A stretch of DNA of 64,000 nt from Gelidibacter algens (GCF_001678675.1 NZ_LZRN01000019.1:1-64000), one strand, 5' to 3'. Shown: positions 17,437 to 28,278, numbered from the stretch's first letter. Notes: a model not told the origin generated them from the letters alone. Numbers and translations: made by a program.

Positions 17437-19383
17437 ATGAAAGTATATGTCAGTTTACTAGTGCTTTTGCTCACTGCCTTTGCAAATGCACAAATGTCAT
17501 CAAAAGATGTGTTGTTTACCGTTGATGGCGAGCCTATAAAGGCCGAAGAATTTATTAGGGTTTACAACAAAAATTTGGACCTGGTCAAGGATGAAAGCCA
17601 GAAGGATATTGATGGTTACCTTAATCTATTTATCAATTACCAGCTAAAGATCAAAGAAGCAAAACGTCTGGGATTGGATAATGATCCAAGTTATATTAAG
17701 GAGTTTTCTGGTTATAAAGACCAATTGGTTAAAAATTATTTGTCAGATTCAAAAGTTACCGAGGCCCTAATGAAAGAAGCCTATGATAGAATGGGTTATG
17801 ACTTGAAAGCGTCACACATTTTGATCCGTATGGAGGAAAGTGAAACAGACACCTTAAAAGTGTATCAAGATTTGATGGACTTAAGAGACCGTGTTATAAC
17901 AGAAGGGTTTGATCAAGTGAAAGCTGAGGTTCACGATGGTCAAAATGTTTTTGCTGAAAATTTGGGATATTTTTCAGCCTTCAAAATGGTTTATGAGTTC
18001 GAAAACGCAGCCTACAATACGAAAGTTGGAGATGTCTCAAAACCTTTCAGAACACGGTTTGGGTACCATATTGTGAACGTTGAGGATAAGCGTTCCTCAT
18101 TAGGCGAGGTGACTGTGGCGCATATTATGGTAACCGCTAAAGAAAACGATAGTCTAATAGATCCTGAAAAGCGAATCAACGAACTCTATAAAAAGATTTC
18201 CCAAGGTGAGAATTTTGAATCTTTGGCAAAGCAGTTTTCTGATGATAAAAGTTCGGCCAACAATGGTGGCGAATTGGGCGCATTTTCAAGTGGGCAATTG
18301 AGTGCTCCAGAATTTGAGGCTGTTGCTTTTGGATTAAAGACTGTGGACGACATCTCAAAACCGTTCAAAACAAATTATGGTTGGCATATTGTGAAGTTAT
18401 TGGATAAAAAAGGCATACCTCCATATGAAGACGTGAAGTATGATATTGAGAACAAAATAAAGCGCGACTCGCGTTCTAAACTTATTAACACCACATTGGC
18501 AAATGATTTGAGAACAACCTATCAGGTCACAATCAACCCCAAAGCTAAGGCTTATTTTGAGTCTATCCTTAACCCTGATTTTTTCTCAAGTGCTTGGCTA
18601 TTGCCTAAAGATTTTAAAAATGAGCAGACTTTAGTGACTGTTCAAAATGAAACCATTACTTACGGAGACTTTGGAAATCACTTAATGAGTATCCAAAAAG
18701 TTTATGCCGGTAAAACAATGCCGTTTAAAACTATTATTGAAAAGGAGTACAACGGATTTGAGGAAGATGCTCTTTTAGCCTATCATGAAGAACATTTGGA
18801 ATTTGAAAATGAAGAATTTGGACAGATTTTGAAAGAGTACAGAGATGGTCTCTTACTTTTTGACCTGATGGAAAAGGAAGTTTGGAATGCTGCCGCTTTA
18901 GACAGTGTAGGTCTGCAAAACCATTATAACACGCACAAAGATGATTATGTTTGGGAAGATCGTGTAGACGTGATCATTGCTACCTCGGCGAAAGAGGATG
19001 CTATCAAAACTGTTGAGAAACTCCTCAAAAAAGGAAAATCATCTGAGGCCATTAGCGAAGCATTGAACACAGATCAAGAACAAAAGGTGATCTTTACCAA
19101 AGGGATAAAACCATTGGATTATCAAGGGTTTCCCAAGGATGCGGTTGTAAAGAAAGGACTTTCTAAGGTGTATCAATACAATGATGCCTACCATATTATT
19201 AAAGTAGAAGCCATGCTACCCAAAACCAACAAAACCTTTGAGGAGGCAAAAGGTAAAGTTATCAGTGATTATCAAAACACTTTGGAAAAAAATTGGTTGA
19301 ATGAACTGAATCAACGTTATGAAGTAAAGGTGATTGATGCTGTTCTTCAAGACGTTAAATTTCAAATTAAACAAGAAAATTGA
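17437..19383 (+). CDS. Periplasmic parvulin-type peptidylprolyl isomerase
   Basis: This is a 648-residue exported foldase with signal peptide MKVYVSLLVLLLTAFANAQ. Two PpiC/rotamase domains are visible: about residues 121-225 (KASHILIRME, FGYHIVNVEDK) and about 228-330 (VAHIMVTAK, then GGELGAFSSGQL and YGWHIVKL). A long helical C-terminal part of about 300 residues has no clear domain. It leads an operon of three chaperone-like genes. The next gene starts at a TTG overlapping its stop. The likely role is folding of outer-membrane proteins in the periplasm. Confidence 0.9.
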   Translation: MKVYVSLLVLLLTAFANAQMSSKDVLFTVDGEPIKAEEFIRVYNKNLDLVKDESQKDIDGYLNLFINYQLKIKEAKRLGLDNDPSYIKEFSGYKDQLVKNYLSDSKVTEALMKEAYDRMGYDLKASHILIRMEESETDTLKVYQDLMDLRDRVITEGFDQVKAEVHDGQNVFAENLGYFSAFKMVYEFENAAYNTKVGDVSKPFRTRFGYHIVNVEDKRSSLGEVTVAHIMVTAKENDSLIDPEKRINELYKKISQGENFESLAKQFSDDKSSANNGGELGAFSSGQLSAPEFEAVAFGLKTVDDISKPFKTNYGWHIVKLLDKKGIPPYEDVKYDIENKIKRDSRSKLINTTLANDLRTTYQVTINPKAKAYFESILNPDFFSSAWLLPKDFKNEQTLVTVQNETITYGDFGNHLMSIQKVYAGKTMPFKTIIEKEYNGFEEDALLAYHEEHLEFENEEFGQILKEYRDGLLLFDLMEKEVWNAAALDSVGLQNHYNTHKDDYVWEDRVDVIIATSAKEDAIKTVEKLLKKGKSSEAISEALNTDQEQKVIFTKGIKPLDYQGFPKDAVVKKGLSKVYQYNDAYHIIKVEAMLPKTNKTFEEAKGKVISDYQNTLEKNWLNELNQRYEVKVIDAVLQDVKFQIKQEN

Positions 19384-20234
19384 TTAAACACACGGTTTTT
19401 ATAATATTGGGTTGTTGTTTTTTAGTCTCCTGTGATTTTTTCAAGCAGACTGATGACAGAACCCCAGTTGCTAGAGTAGGAGACTCTTATCTCTATGAAG
19501 AAGATGTTGAAGATTTAGTGGCAGAAGGAACTTCTGTAGAAGACAGCACGCTTTTGGTCAATGGGTTTATAACACGATGGGCCACACAACTCTTATTGGT
19601 TGATGGAGCCAAAAGAAATTTACCAGAAGATTTGCAAAATGATTTTAATAAATTGGTCAATCAGTATCAAAATGACCTGTTTACCAGAGCCTATGTAGAA
19701 GCCTTGGTGAAGCGAAGTATAGATACCACTGTGTCGTTGTCTGAAGCCCAAAATGTATATGATAACAACAAAGAATCCTTTAAGCTTAATGAGGAGTTGA
19801 TAAAATTAAGATATATCAACCTGTCCCAAAATGCAATCAATAGGGACGAGATTGAAAAACGCTTTAAAAGATTTAATGAAAAGGACAAGCGTTATCTTGA
19901 CTCTTTGGATATTCAATTCAAGTCGTTTTCCTTAAATGATTCCATTTGGATCAAGGCTTCCCAAGTGGTCCAAAAAATCCCGGTGGTCAATGCTGATAAC
20001 AAAAAAGAACTGTTAAAAATATCTAATTTTATACAGCTCAAAGATTCATTAGACCTATATTTGATCCAAATTAATGAGGTTTTACAGCAAAACGAATATG
20101 CACCATTAGAATATGTGAAACCTACAGTGAATCAAATCATAATCAATCGAAGAAAATTAGAACTCATCAAACAATTTGAAAAAGATATTACAAGAGATGC
20201 CATCAAAAACAACCAATTTGAAATTTACAACTAA
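19380..20234 (+). CDS. Lipoprotein, SurA/PPIase-associated
   Basis: The protein of 284 residues begins at a TTG that overlaps the previous stop by 4 bases (TTGA). Its lipoprotein signal is FIILGCCFLVSCDFF, with the lipidated Cys near residue 19. It has the chaperone-like helical N-domain pattern seen in SurA relatives (VARVGDSYLYEEDV, and a helix-rich middle), but no PpiC active-site motif. It is a probable non-catalytic partner of the two flanking foldases. The order isomerase-lipoprotein-SurA is widespread in Flavobacteriaceae. Confidence 0.75.
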   Translation: MIKHTVFIILGCCFLVSCDFFKQTDDRTPVARVGDSYLYEEDVEDLVAEGTSVEDSTLLVNGFITRWATQLLLVDGAKRNLPEDLQNDFNKLVNQYQNDLFTRAYVEALVKRSIDTTVSLSEAQNVYDNNKESFKLNEELIKLRYINLSQNAINRDEIEKRFKRFNEKDKRYLDSLDIQFKSFSLNDSIWIKASQVVQKIPVVNADNKKELLKISNFIQLKDSLDLYLIQINEVLQQNEYAPLEYVKPTVNQIIINRRKLELIKQFEKDITRDAIKNNQFEIYN

Positions 20235-21648
20235 GCTTAAGTTCATCTTAACATTATTTGTCCTACTAACTTATACTTTTAGCCCTGCCCAAGAAATCAT
20301 TATTGACAAGGTCATAGAAAAGGAAATTGTCAAGGATACCTCTACTCAAAAACGTGTAAAAATTGACGGTGTTGTCGCCGTTGTGGGAGATTATATTGTT
20401 TTAGACTCCGATCTTGATAAACAATTAGCCCAATTGGAAGCCTCTGGGGTTTCTAAATCTGACTTGCCTAATCGCTGCCAATTGTTCGGAAAGTTATTGG
20501 AAGATAAATTGTATGCCCATCACGCTATCCAGGACAGTATTGTGGTAAATGATATAGAGGTGCGGTCTCAAATAGATCAACAGTTCAGTTATATTTTAGA
20601 GCAAATGGATGGCAATATGGATAAAATGCTCAAATTTTATAATAAAGATTCTGAACAAAGTCTGCGTGACGAGATGTTTGAAATCAATAAAAGCCAGCAG
20701 TTAGCAAGCAAGATGAAGGAGAAAATTGTTGACGAAATTGAAGTAACTCCAGAAGAAGTAAGACAATATTTTAATGATATCCCTAAAGAGGAGCGTCCAT
20801 ATTTTGGAACAGAGTTAAAGGTTGCTCAAATTGTCATAATCCCCAAAATTGCTCAGGAAGAAAAGCAAAAGGTGATTGACAGACTTAAAGAATTTAAGGC
20901 AGACGTTGTAGAACGTGGCGCTAGTTTCACGTCTAAAGTGGTTTTGTATACTGATGATGTGGCCTCTCGAAAAACAGGAGGGTTGTACACCTTGAATAGA
21001 AAACGTCCACAGATGGTAAAAGAGTTTAGAGATGTGGCTTTCGCCATGCAGGAAGGTGAAATTTCAGACCCTTTTGAATCAGATTTTGGATACCATATTA
21101 TTTATTTGGAAAAAATTAGAGGACAGGAATATGATGTACGTCATATTTTGCTGCGTCCAGAAGTCACCCAGAAAGCGATAACTGAGGCAAAGGAAACAAT
21201 GGATTTGGTACGAAAGCGAATTGTTGACGGCGAAATTACATTCAAGCAAGCGGCAAGAGAATTTAGTGATGAAGACGAAACTCGTAATGACGGTGGCCAA
21301 CTGATCAATCCGAGAACTCAAGACTACAGTTTTGAACTGACTAAAATGGATCCAGAGCTCTATACGCAAATTGAAAGTTTGAAAGATAATGAAGTCACCT
21401 TAGTGCTTCAAGATGAAGACCGCATCAATCCCATCAAATTTAAAATCATGACCGTGACTGATAGAATTAATGAGCATGAGGCTGATTTTGCTAAAGATTA
21501 CCTCAAAATTAAAAATCTGACAGAACAGGATAAGCAATTTAAAGCCATCGAAAAATGGGTCAATGAGAAAATCACGGATACCTATATCAATATTAATGGC
21601 GAGTATAGAGAATGTGACTTTAACAGTAACTGGTTAAAAAAGGAATAA
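20197..21648 (+). CDS. SurA-like peptidylprolyl isomerase
   Basis: This is a periplasmic foldase. The frame is open from a TTG at 20176, but ATG 20197 yields a clean signal peptide (LKFILTLFVLLTYTFSPAQ) after a basic start, giving 483 residues and a 38-base overlap with the lipoprotein gene. A SurA N-domain (VDGVVAVVGDYIVLDSDL onward) precedes two PpiC domains, one opening ELKVAQIVIIPK and one DVRHILLRPE. Its role is probably delivery of barrel proteins to the BAM complex. Confidence 0.88.
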   Translation: MPSKTTNLKFTTKLKFILTLFVLLTYTFSPAQEIIIDKVIEKEIVKDTSTQKRVKIDGVVAVVGDYIVLDSDLDKQLAQLEASGVSKSDLPNRCQLFGKLLEDKLYAHHAIQDSIVVNDIEVRSQIDQQFSYILEQMDGNMDKMLKFYNKDSEQSLRDEMFEINKSQQLASKMKEKIVDEIEVTPEEVRQYFNDIPKEERPYFGTELKVAQIVIIPKIAQEEKQKVIDRLKEFKADVVERGASFTSKVVLYTDDVASRKTGGLYTLNRKRPQMVKEFRDVAFAMQEGEISDPFESDFGYHIIYLEKIRGQEYDVRHILLRPEVTQKAITEAKETMDLVRKRIVDGEITFKQAAREFSDEDETRNDGGQLINPRTQDYSFELTKMDPELYTQIESLKDNEVTLVLQDEDRINPIKFKIMTVTDRINEHEADFAKDYLKIKNLTEQDKQFKAIEKWVNEKITDTYININGEYRECDFNSNWLKKE

Positions 21649-21652
21649 AGAT

Positions 21653-22606
21653 ATGTCAGATGTTGCTGCCGTAGAACTATTTGTAAAAAAATATAAAGCT
21701 TTAAAGAGTGAGGTTGCCAAAGTTATTGTAGGACAGGATGCCGTGGTTAACCAAATTCTGATTTCTATTTTTTCTGGCGGACATGCACTGTTGATTGGCG
21801 TTCCCGGATTAGCAAAAACCTTAATGGTCAATACCATCGCCCAAGCTTTGGGTCTCGATTTTAAGCGCATCCAATTCACACCAGATTTAATGCCAAGTGA
21901 TATTCTTGGGAGTGAAATTTTGGATGAAAACAGACAGTTTAAATTTATAAAAGGTCCCATTTTTGGCAATATTATTTTGGCTGATGAGATCAATAGAACA
22001 CCTCCAAAAACCCAAGCAGCCTTACTGGAAGCTATGCAAGAGCGTTCTGTAACAGTTGCAGGACAGCATTATCAGTTGAGTTTGCCTTATTTTGTATTGG
22101 CCACCCAAAATCCAATTGAGCAGGAAGGAACGTATCCTTTACCAGAAGCACAGTTGGACCGTTTTATGTTTGCCATCACCTTAGAATATCCTTCTTTTGC
22201 GGAAGAGGTGCAAGTGGTCAAAGCCACCACCTCCGATTTAAAACCGACCGTCAATCCACTGTTCTCAGCTCAGGAAATTATCGAGTTCCAAAACCTGATC
22301 CGTCGTATTCCAGTAGCAGATAATGTTATTGAGTATGCGGTAACTATGGTGAGTAAAACGCGTCCTAAAGAAGCATTAGCTTCAGCCTTGGTTAAAGAAT
22401 TTGTTGACTGGGGAGCAGGTCCAAGAGCGTCACAAAATCTTATCCTAGCGGCCAAAACGCACGCCGTTATCAACGGTAAATTTTCACCAGATATTGAAAA
22501 TGTCCAAGCAGTAGCGAGCGGTATTCTTCGTCACAGAATCATCAAGAATTATAAGGCAGAAGCTGAAGGTATTTCTGATGAGCAGATTATAAAGAGTTTG
22601 TTTTAA
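21653..22606 (+). CDS. moxR: MoxR-family AAA+ ATPase
   Basis: This is a 317-residue chaperone-like ATPase. Walker A is GVPGLAKT (about residues 47-54) and Walker B is IILADEINRTPPK. The sensor region FVLATQNPIEQEGTYPLPEAQ is diagnostic for MoxR. MoxR proteins often act with VWA and DUF58 proteins, but none follow here. Instead it trails the foldase operon by only 4 bases, so it is likely co-transcribed and may help maturation of envelope proteins. Confidence 0.93.
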   Translation: MSDVAAVELFVKKYKALKSEVAKVIVGQDAVVNQILISIFSGGHALLIGVPGLAKTLMVNTIAQALGLDFKRIQFTPDLMPSDILGSEILDENRQFKFIKGPIFGNIILADEINRTPPKTQAALLEAMQERSVTVAGQHYQLSLPYFVLATQNPIEQEGTYPLPEAQLDRFMFAITLEYPSFAEEVQVVKATTSDLKPTVNPLFSAQEIIEFQNLIRRIPVADNVIEYAVTMVSKTRPKEALASALVKEFVDWGAGPRASQNLILAAKTHAVINGKFSPDIENVQAVASGILRHRIIKNYKAEAEGISDEQIIKSLF

Positions 22607-22921
22607 ATCTTCCTTTAAATGGCTTTCTTGGTCTTCATCTATGGAAATGCTAGTACTATCGCAATAGAAATCTGAGATAAAATTAACACGGTATATCCTT
22701 CTATGTGATTTTTTTGAAGCTGCTATATTGTTAATTTAATATTTTATCAATTACTATTTTATCAAATTCCTTATTTGGAGCTCAATAAATCTGTATTCAT
22801 TGAATTATCTTCAATGCTTTTTTGATTTCATTACATATTTTTAAAAGTCTTTGAAATTTTGTAATTTTGCATACCCTGAAACTTCAGGAATCGAATAAAC
22901 ATCAACCTTAAAATATAGTCT
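22607..22921. promoter_or_regulatory. Intergenic region with aconitase promoter
   Basis: This gap of 315 AT-rich bases has no coding signal. A perfect -7 box TAATTTTG is at 22862-22869, about 50 bases before the aconitase start. No well-placed -33 element is seen. Confidence 0.5.
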
Positions 22922-25186
22922 ATGGCATTTGATATTGACATGATTAAAAAAGTTTACAAAACTATGCCTGAGCGTGTGGACAAAGCGCGCGAAATAGTTG
23001 GTAAGCCTTTAACTTTATCTGAAAAGATTTTATACGCCCATCTGTGGGATGGAGAACCGACAACAGCTTTTAAAAGAGGGAAGGATTATGTAGATTTTGC
23101 TCCAGACCGTATTGCGTGCCAAGATGCTACAGCTCAAATGGCCTTGCTTCAGTTTATGCAGGCAGGGAAACCTAAAGTTGCGGTACCTACAACGGTGCAT
23201 TGTGACCATTTAATTCAAGCAAAACAAGGTGCAGTACCTGATTTAAAGCGAGCCAATGAAACTAGTAGTGAAGTTTTTGACTTTTTGGCATCGGTATCTA
23301 ATAAATATGGTATCGGTTTCTGGAAGCCAGGAGCAGGGATTATTCACCAAGTAGTTTTAGAAAATTATGCATTTCCAGGCGGAATGATGATCGGGACCGA
23401 TTCCCACACTGTTAACGCAGGTGGATTGGGCATGGTTGCCATTGGTGTTGGTGGTGCAGATGCTGTTGACGTGATGGCCGGAATGGCTTGGGAGTTGAAA
23501 TTTCCTAAGCTTATAGGGGTGAGACTGACCGGAAGCCTTAGTGGCTGGACGGCTTCAAAAGATGTCATCTTAAAAGTGGCTGGTATTTTGACCGTTAAGG
23601 GTGGTACTGGTGCCATTGTAGAATATTTTGGACCTGGTGCGAAAAATTTATCGTGTACAGGTAAAGGTACCATTTGTAATATGGGTGCCGAAATTGGTGC
23701 AACCACTTCAACTTTTGGTTACGACGATTCTATGGAGCGCTTTTTAAGAGCTACAGACCGATCTGATATTGCTGATGAAGCCAATAAAATTCGTGAGTAC
23801 TTAACTGGCGATGCTGAAGTATACGAGAATCCAGAGCAGTATTTTGATGAAGTTATTGAAATCAATTTAGATACGTTACGTCCGCATTTAAACGGTCCAT
23901 TTACGCCAGATTTGGCAACTCCTGTTGGCGAGCTTGGAAAACTGGCCAGAGAAAAAGGATGGCCAATTAAGGTCGATTGGGGTTTGATAGGCTCATGTAC
24001 CAACTCTTCTTATGAAGATTTAACGCGTGCTGCTTCCATTGCGAAACAGGCCGTAGATAAAAAAATAAAGCCAAAATCTGATTTCGGGATCAATCCAGGT
24101 TCAGAGCAAATCCGTTTCACAGCAGAACGTGATGGCATTTTAAAAGTATTTGAAGATTTAAATGCAACTATTTTCACTAATGCTTGCGGACCATGTATTG
24201 GGCAGTGGGATAGAAGTGATTTGAAAGGTGAAGAGAAAAACACGATTGTACATTCATTCAACCGTAATTTCTCAAAACGTGCTGATGGAAATCCAAATAC
24301 GCATGCGTTTGTAGGATCGCCAGAAATGGTGGCCGCAATTGCCATTTCAGGTCGTTTGGATTTTGATCCTATGAATGATACGTTGATCAATGAAGATGGA
24401 CAAGAGGTAAAATTGGATATCCCACAAGGTATTGAATTGCCTCCAAGAGGTTTTGACGTAGAAGATGCAGGATACGTTGAGCCGGTTAAAGATGGCAGCC
24501 ATATCGATGTGTCTGTTAGTCCAACTTCAGAACGTTTACAATTATTGACACCATTTAAACCTTTAGGAGACACTATTAAGGGTGCAAAACTACTGATCAA
24601 AGCTTTCGGGAAATGTACTACAGACCATATCTCAATGGCTGGACCGTGGTTACGTTACAGAGGACATTTAGATAATATTTCTAACAATATGCTTATTGGA
24701 GCCGTCAATGCTTTTGGTAAGAAAACTAATTTTGTCAAAAACCAATTGACTGGCGAGTATGGTGGTGTTCCTGATGTAGCGAGAGCTTACAAAGCAAAAG
24801 GCATCCCTACGCTTGTTGTGGGCGACCATAATTACGGCGAGGGCTCTTCACGTGAGCACGCTGCGATGGAACCGAGACATTTGGGCGTTGCTGCTGTATT
24901 GGTGAAATCATTCGCGCGTATCCATGAAACAAACCTCAAAAAGCAAGGGATGTTAGGGTTGACATTTAACACTGAAAGTGATTATGATTTAATCCAAGAA
25001 GATGATACCATCAATTTCTTAGATCTGGATCAATTTGCGCCAGACAAACCGTTGACTATCGAGTTTGTACATGCTGATGGTAGCAAAAATGTGATCATCG
25101 CAAACCATACTTACAATCAAGCACAAATTGATTGGTATAATGAAGGGTCTGCGTTGAATTTGATTAAAAGACAAAACGCGTCCTAA
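22922..25186 (+). CDS. acn: Aconitate hydratase (mitochondrial-type)
   Basis: The enzyme isomerises citrate to isocitrate in the TCA cycle with a [4Fe-4S] cluster. The 754-residue length and motifs match the mitochondrial-type class rather than bacterial Acn[14 protein letters not shown], the cluster cysteine in GSCTNSS, and the CxxC pair in [10 protein letters not shown]. The swivel domain near the C-terminus carries [15 protein letters not shown]. It is monocistronic, ending in a near-perfect palindromic terminator. Confidence 0.96.
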   Translation: MAFDIDMIKKVYKTMPERVDKAREIVGKPLTLSEKILYAHLWDGEPTTAFKRGKDYVDFAPDRIACQDATAQMALLQFMQAGKPKVAVPTTVHCDHLIQAKQGAVPDLKRANETSSEVFDFLASVSNKYGIGFWKPGAGIIHQVVLENYAFPGGMMIGTDSHTVNAGGLGMVAIGVGGADAVDVMAGMAWELKFPKLIGVRLTGSLSGWTASKDVILKVAGILTVKGGTGAIVEYFGPGAKNLSCTGKGTICNMGAEIGATTSTFGYDDSMERFLRATDRSDIADEANKIREYLTGDAEVYENPEQYFDEVIEINLDTLRPHLNGPFTPDLATPVGELGKLAREKGWPIKVDWGLIGSCTNSSYEDLTRAASIAKQAVDKKIKPKSDFGINPGSEQIRFTAERDGILKVFEDLNATIFTNACGPCIGQWDRSDLKGEEKNTIVHSFNRNFSKRADGNPNTHAFVGSPEMVAAIAISGRLDFDPMNDTLINEDGQEVKLDIPQGIELPPRGFDVEDAGYVEPVKDGSHIDVSVSPTSERLQLLTPFKPLGDTIKGAKLLIKAFGKCTTDHISMAGPWLRYRGHLDNISNNMLIGAVNAFGKKTNFVKNQLTGEYGGVPDVARAYKAKGIPTLVVGDHNYGEGSSREHAAMEPRHLGVAAVLVKSFARIHETNLKKQGMLGLTFNTESDYDLIQEDDTINFLDLDQFAPDKPLTIEFVHADGSKNVIIANHTYNQAQIDWYNEGSALNLIKRQNAS

Positions 25187-25210
25187 TTGTAGAACGTAAC
25201 TAATTTAATA

Positions 25211-25241
25211 AAACTCCCGATAGCTATCGGGAGTTTTTTAT
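25211..25241 (+). terminator. Terminator after aconitase
   Basis: A 26-base perfect palindrome (13-bp arms, 25211-25223 and 25224-25236) is followed by T residues. It ends right at the ATG of the next gene, so it may also dampen read-through into that gene. Confidence 0.9.
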
Positions 25242-25818
25242 GTTTAAGCAAATGAAAATCTCAAAAAGTCAACGCAATAATATTATTTTCCTGGTGATTA
25301 TTTTGATTATGGTTATCCCGCAAACCCGTCAGCCTATTCAAATTTTATTACAGAAAGGTTTGGCGATGTTCAGTCCGTCAGTTGTTGATGAAGAAAACCG
25401 GATCTTATTGACTGATTATGACTGGCAGCTTGTAGATGAAAATGGAATGGCTTACAATTTCAATGATGCCAAAGGTAAAGTGGTCTTTATCAATTTTTGG
25501 GCTACTTGGTGTCCGCCATGTATCGCTGAAATGCCGAGTATGGAAAAATTATATCAAGATTATAAAGAAGATGTGGTCTTTCTGTTTGTTTCCAACGAAA
25601 AGCAGGAGGTCATTTCTAAGTTCAAGGAAAAGAATGATTATGAGTTTTTAGTACATGCTGCTCTAACTCCAAATCCTGAACTTTTGGAAACCTCTTCAAT
25701 ACCGAGAACCTTTGTCATCGATCAACAAGGCAACATCGTTATTGATAAATCTGGCGCTGCAGATTGGAACAGTGCTAAAGTAAGAGCACTTTTAGACCAC
25801 TTGCTAAACCTTGAATAG
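25240..25818 (+). CDS. TlpA-like thiol-disulfide oxidoreductase
   Basis: This is a membrane-anchored thioredoxin-fold protein of 192 residues. One N-terminal helix (NIIFLVIILIMVIPQT) is followed by a periplasmic TlpA domain with active site WATWCPPC (about residues 87-94) and the cis-Pro loop SSIPRTFVID. It probably reduces periplasmic or cytochrome c apoprotein disulfides. ATG 25240 lies on the upstream terminator. A second ATG at 25252 (MKISKSQRNN) is a reasonable alternative. Its 3' end overlaps the convergent crtY stop by 15 bases. Confidence 0.88.
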   Translation: MFKQMKISKSQRNNIIFLVIILIMVIPQTRQPIQILLQKGLAMFSPSVVDEENRILLTDYDWQLVDENGMAYNFNDAKGKVVFINFWATWCPPCIAEMPSMEKLYQDYKEDVVFLFVSNEKQEVISKFKEKNDYEFLVHAALTPNPELLETSSIPRTFVIDQQGNIVIDKSGAADWNSAKVRALLDHLLNLE

Positions 25819-26958
25819 GACTTTAAAGAATGCTTTAATAAACGCCATTGAAAAGAGCGATTTCATAATGGCCAAGTCTTCTGAAAATGAGGTTTCTTCA
25901 TCTAAAAATCGGAACATCGTTTTAATTGAGTTCTTGGAATAGAACTGTTCAAAGATCCAAACACCTTTTTCGTTTTCGTCATTAAGGACTGTCAAAAAAA
26001 TCTTATCATAAAACTTGAATTTCATTTGAAATAAATCATGTGAAGGTTTTTTTCCAGCCTTGATATTCTCAACTAATTTAAACACATTCTTTTCAGTGTG
26101 TTTAAAAGAATACCCTGTAGATCCTTTAACCCAACCACCACCAGTGCCAATCTTCGTAACGTTGTTAGTGTGGTAATTCCAAAATGGGAAATCGGTCATA
26201 GGGATGTTGCCTACTTCAGTGTCTACTAGTTGATAATTGGATACCTTGAATTCCTTCTGCAGATACTCTTTAATGACAGTATCATAAACCTTGGTTTCTA
26301 CGGTAAATGGCGTAAAAAAGGTAAACTCCACTAGCGCTTTGGTTGCCGAAAATGGCAAGACATAAATAAAGCTTGTGGAATCTTTATATTGAAACCTGTA
26401 GTCCATCATGGTGAAAACTTCAGGTTGAAAGCAAGGTGTCTCAGTCTCGATGACCACACCTTTAAAATGCTGATGTATAAGTGTGTATTTGGATTGTTCA
26501 GTATAGAATTCTTTAGGGATTCTGCTATCAAACACATGTGTTGCAGTATAACTTTGGTTATCGCCAATGACTGTTAAACCACTATGTTCTTCAATTGTTT
26601 GGATGGTGTCTAAAATGAAAGTGAAATTAGATTTTGACAGCAGCTGATTTTTCGCATAGGTGTAAAAATCAATGGACCTAATGGTTTTATAATGATAGTC
26701 GTGGAGCGGAAGAAGCAACGACACCTCATCAGATTCGAACTTTGCAGTGTGCCACACCTGTTCTACAATAGAGTCCCATTTTCCTGCGCCTACTTCCCAG
26801 AAACTCCAGGTTTTATCGTTTGATGTTTTATGGGAAGGGTCAATAAGTCCTATCTTATGGCTGTCAAAAAACGGATCGTTTGAAAGTTCCAATGCCAGCT
26901 GCAACCCAGCAAGACCATTTCCAATGATGAGATAATCAAAAGAGGTATTATCCTGCAT
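25804..26958 (-). CDS. crtY: Lycopene beta-cyclase
   Basis: The enzyme converts lycopene to beta-carotene. The N-terminal dinucleotide-binding motif is DYLIIGNGLAGLQLALEL and the family motif TWSFWE is near residue 52. The 384-residue length fits the CrtY/lycopene cyclase family, with a hydrophobic C-terminal helix. It is the last gene of the minus-strand crt cluster, 21 bases after crtZ. The frame is intact, in contrast to crtI and crtZ. Confidence 0.9.
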   Translation of the reverse strand: MQDNTSFDYLIIGNGLAGLQLALELSNDPFFDSHKIGLIDPSHKTSNDKTWSFWEVGAGKWDSIVEQVWHTAKFESDEVSLLLPLHDYHYKTIRSIDFYTYAKNQLLSKSNFTFILDTIQTIEEHSGLTVIGDNQSYTATHVFDSRIPKEFYTEQSKYTLIHQHFKGVVIETETPCFQPEVFTMMDYRFQYKDSTSFIYVLPFSATKALVEFTFFTPFTVETKVYDTVIKEYLQKEFKVSNYQLVDTEVGNIPMTDFPFWNYHTNNVTKIGTGGGWVKGSTGYSFKHTEKNVFKLVENIKAGKKPSHDLFQMKFKFYDKIFLTVLNDENEKGVWIFEQFYSKNSIKTMFRFLDEETSFSEDLAIMKSLFSMAFIKAFFKVLFKV

Positions 26959-26979
26959 AGTTGAAAACGGCCTAAGTAA

Positions 26980-27430
26980 TTATTTTTTAAAGTATTTGAA
27001 AGGGACTACGAGCATGCCAAAGCATTCGCCATCATCTTTTCCTAAGTGTTTGTGGTGCATTTTGTGAGCGCGGCGCACACCTTTGGCGTACCAATTGTTG
27101 GCGTTTCGGAAGATTTTAAAGCGTTGGTGAATAAAGATGTCATGAACAGTAAAATAGGCAATACCATAGGCTAAGATGCCGAGCCCAATAGGCAGACAAT
27201 ACCAAATATTTTCATAGCTCCATAAGTAGAAACAAGTGATACTTACAATGGCATAAAAAATAAAAAAGGCATCATTGCGCTCAAACCTAACTTTTGTGGT
27301 CTTTTTTATGGTGATCTCTATGCAAATTCCATAAAACGCCGTGCATAATGTATTTATGAGTAAACCAAGCCATAAATTCCATAATAGAAAATACGCTTAC
27401 AAAAATGAGTATCCAAAGAAAAATTCGCAT
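26980..27430 (-). pseudogene. crtZ: Beta-carotene hydroxylase gene, frameshifted
   Basis: The product would hydroxylate beta-carotene to zeaxanthin. From ATG 27430 the frame reads MRIFLWILIFVSVFSIMEF and includes histidine motifs THKYIMHG and HRDHHKKDH, then stops at TAG. The other frame continues with KVRFERNDAFFIFY and supplies the remaining histidines (FTVHDIFIHQR and RRAHKMHHKH), ending at 26980. The switch is at a run of four T (27292-27295; three would restore the frame). All histidine clusters of the di-iron hydroxylase family are present across the two frames. It lies 8 bases after crtB. Confidence 0.88.
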
Positions 27431-27438
27431 CTACAAAT

Positions 27439-28278
27439 TTACATTAAATTGAGTTGATATTTGACGTAGCTCCGGGTCAAAAGTTCAAACTTCTTGTAGT
27501 TAGGTACTCTTATGCGAGTTGACTTAATATCCAGGGCAGGTGTATTTTTTAATTTCTTGAGAAGTTGGTTATAATAGCGATAGGCCATAAAAACGCCAAA
27601 CTTAGCTTCAATTGGAAGTTCCTTAATGCCTTTAAGACCTAGTGCGAAGTCATTTTCAATATCAGTAATGATTGCATTTTTAGAAGCTTCATCCAGTTGG
27701 TTCAAATTTGTGTTAGGAAAATAAGTCCTGCTCAAATCATCATGATCAGCTTTTAAATCCCTCAAAAAGTTCACTTTTTGAAACGCGGAACCCAGACTCA
27801 TAGCGCCACCTTTTAAGGCTTCATATTTTTTGCGATCCCCTTTTACAAAAACTTTAAGGCACATCAATCCAACCACATCGGCTGAACCGTAGATGTACAT
27901 TTTATAGTCTGCCTCAGTTAAATAATCAGTTTTATGCAAATCTAAACGCATACTTTTCATAAAGGAAGTGACAAGGTGTTTGTCAATATCATATTTATGA
28001 TAGGTTTCCTGAAAAGCATTGAGAATAGGATTCAAACTAATTTTGTGCTCAAGCGCAAGTTCTAAATCTTCTTCAAAACGATCAAAGAGGGTTCTCTTGT
28101 CGTAATCATGGAAAGAATCAACAATTTCATCTGCAAAACGCACAAACCCATAGATGTTGTAAACATCCTGTCTGATGCTATTGGCCAACATTTTGGTAGC
28201 AAGAGAAAATGAAGTACTGTAAGAGTTTGTTACGGCCTTACTGCATTTATGGGAAACGATGTCAAATAGCGCTTTCAT
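27439..28278 (-). CDS. crtB: Phytoene synthase
   Basis: The enzyme condenses two geranylgeranyl diphosphates to phytoene. Its two Asp-rich motifs are visible: FVRFADEIVDSF (about residues 45-56) and KVNFLRDLKADHDD (about 167-180). SRTYFP follows the second motif as usual. The 279-residue length is normal for flavobacterial CrtB. It overlaps the end of crtI by 17 bases, so the two are translationally coupled. The frame is intact. Confidence 0.94.
   Translation of the reverse strand: MKALFDIVSHKCSKAVTNSYSTSFSLATKMLANSIRQDVYNIYGFVRFADEIVDSFHDYDKRTLFDRFEEDLELALEHKISLNPILNAFQETYHKYDIDKHLVTSFMKSMRLDLHKTDYLTEADYKMYIYGSADVVGLMCLKVFVKGDRKKYEALKGGAMSLGSAFQKVNFLRDLKADHDDLSRTYFPNTNLNQLDEASKNAIITDIENDFALGLKGIKELPIEAKFGVFMAYRYYNQLLKKLKNTPALDIKSTRIRVPNYKKFELLTRSYVKYQLNLM

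Noticed and set aside
23365-24600. Long frames antisense to aconitase
   Set aside because: They are shadows of the coding strand of a highly conserved gene and have no recognisable protein features.
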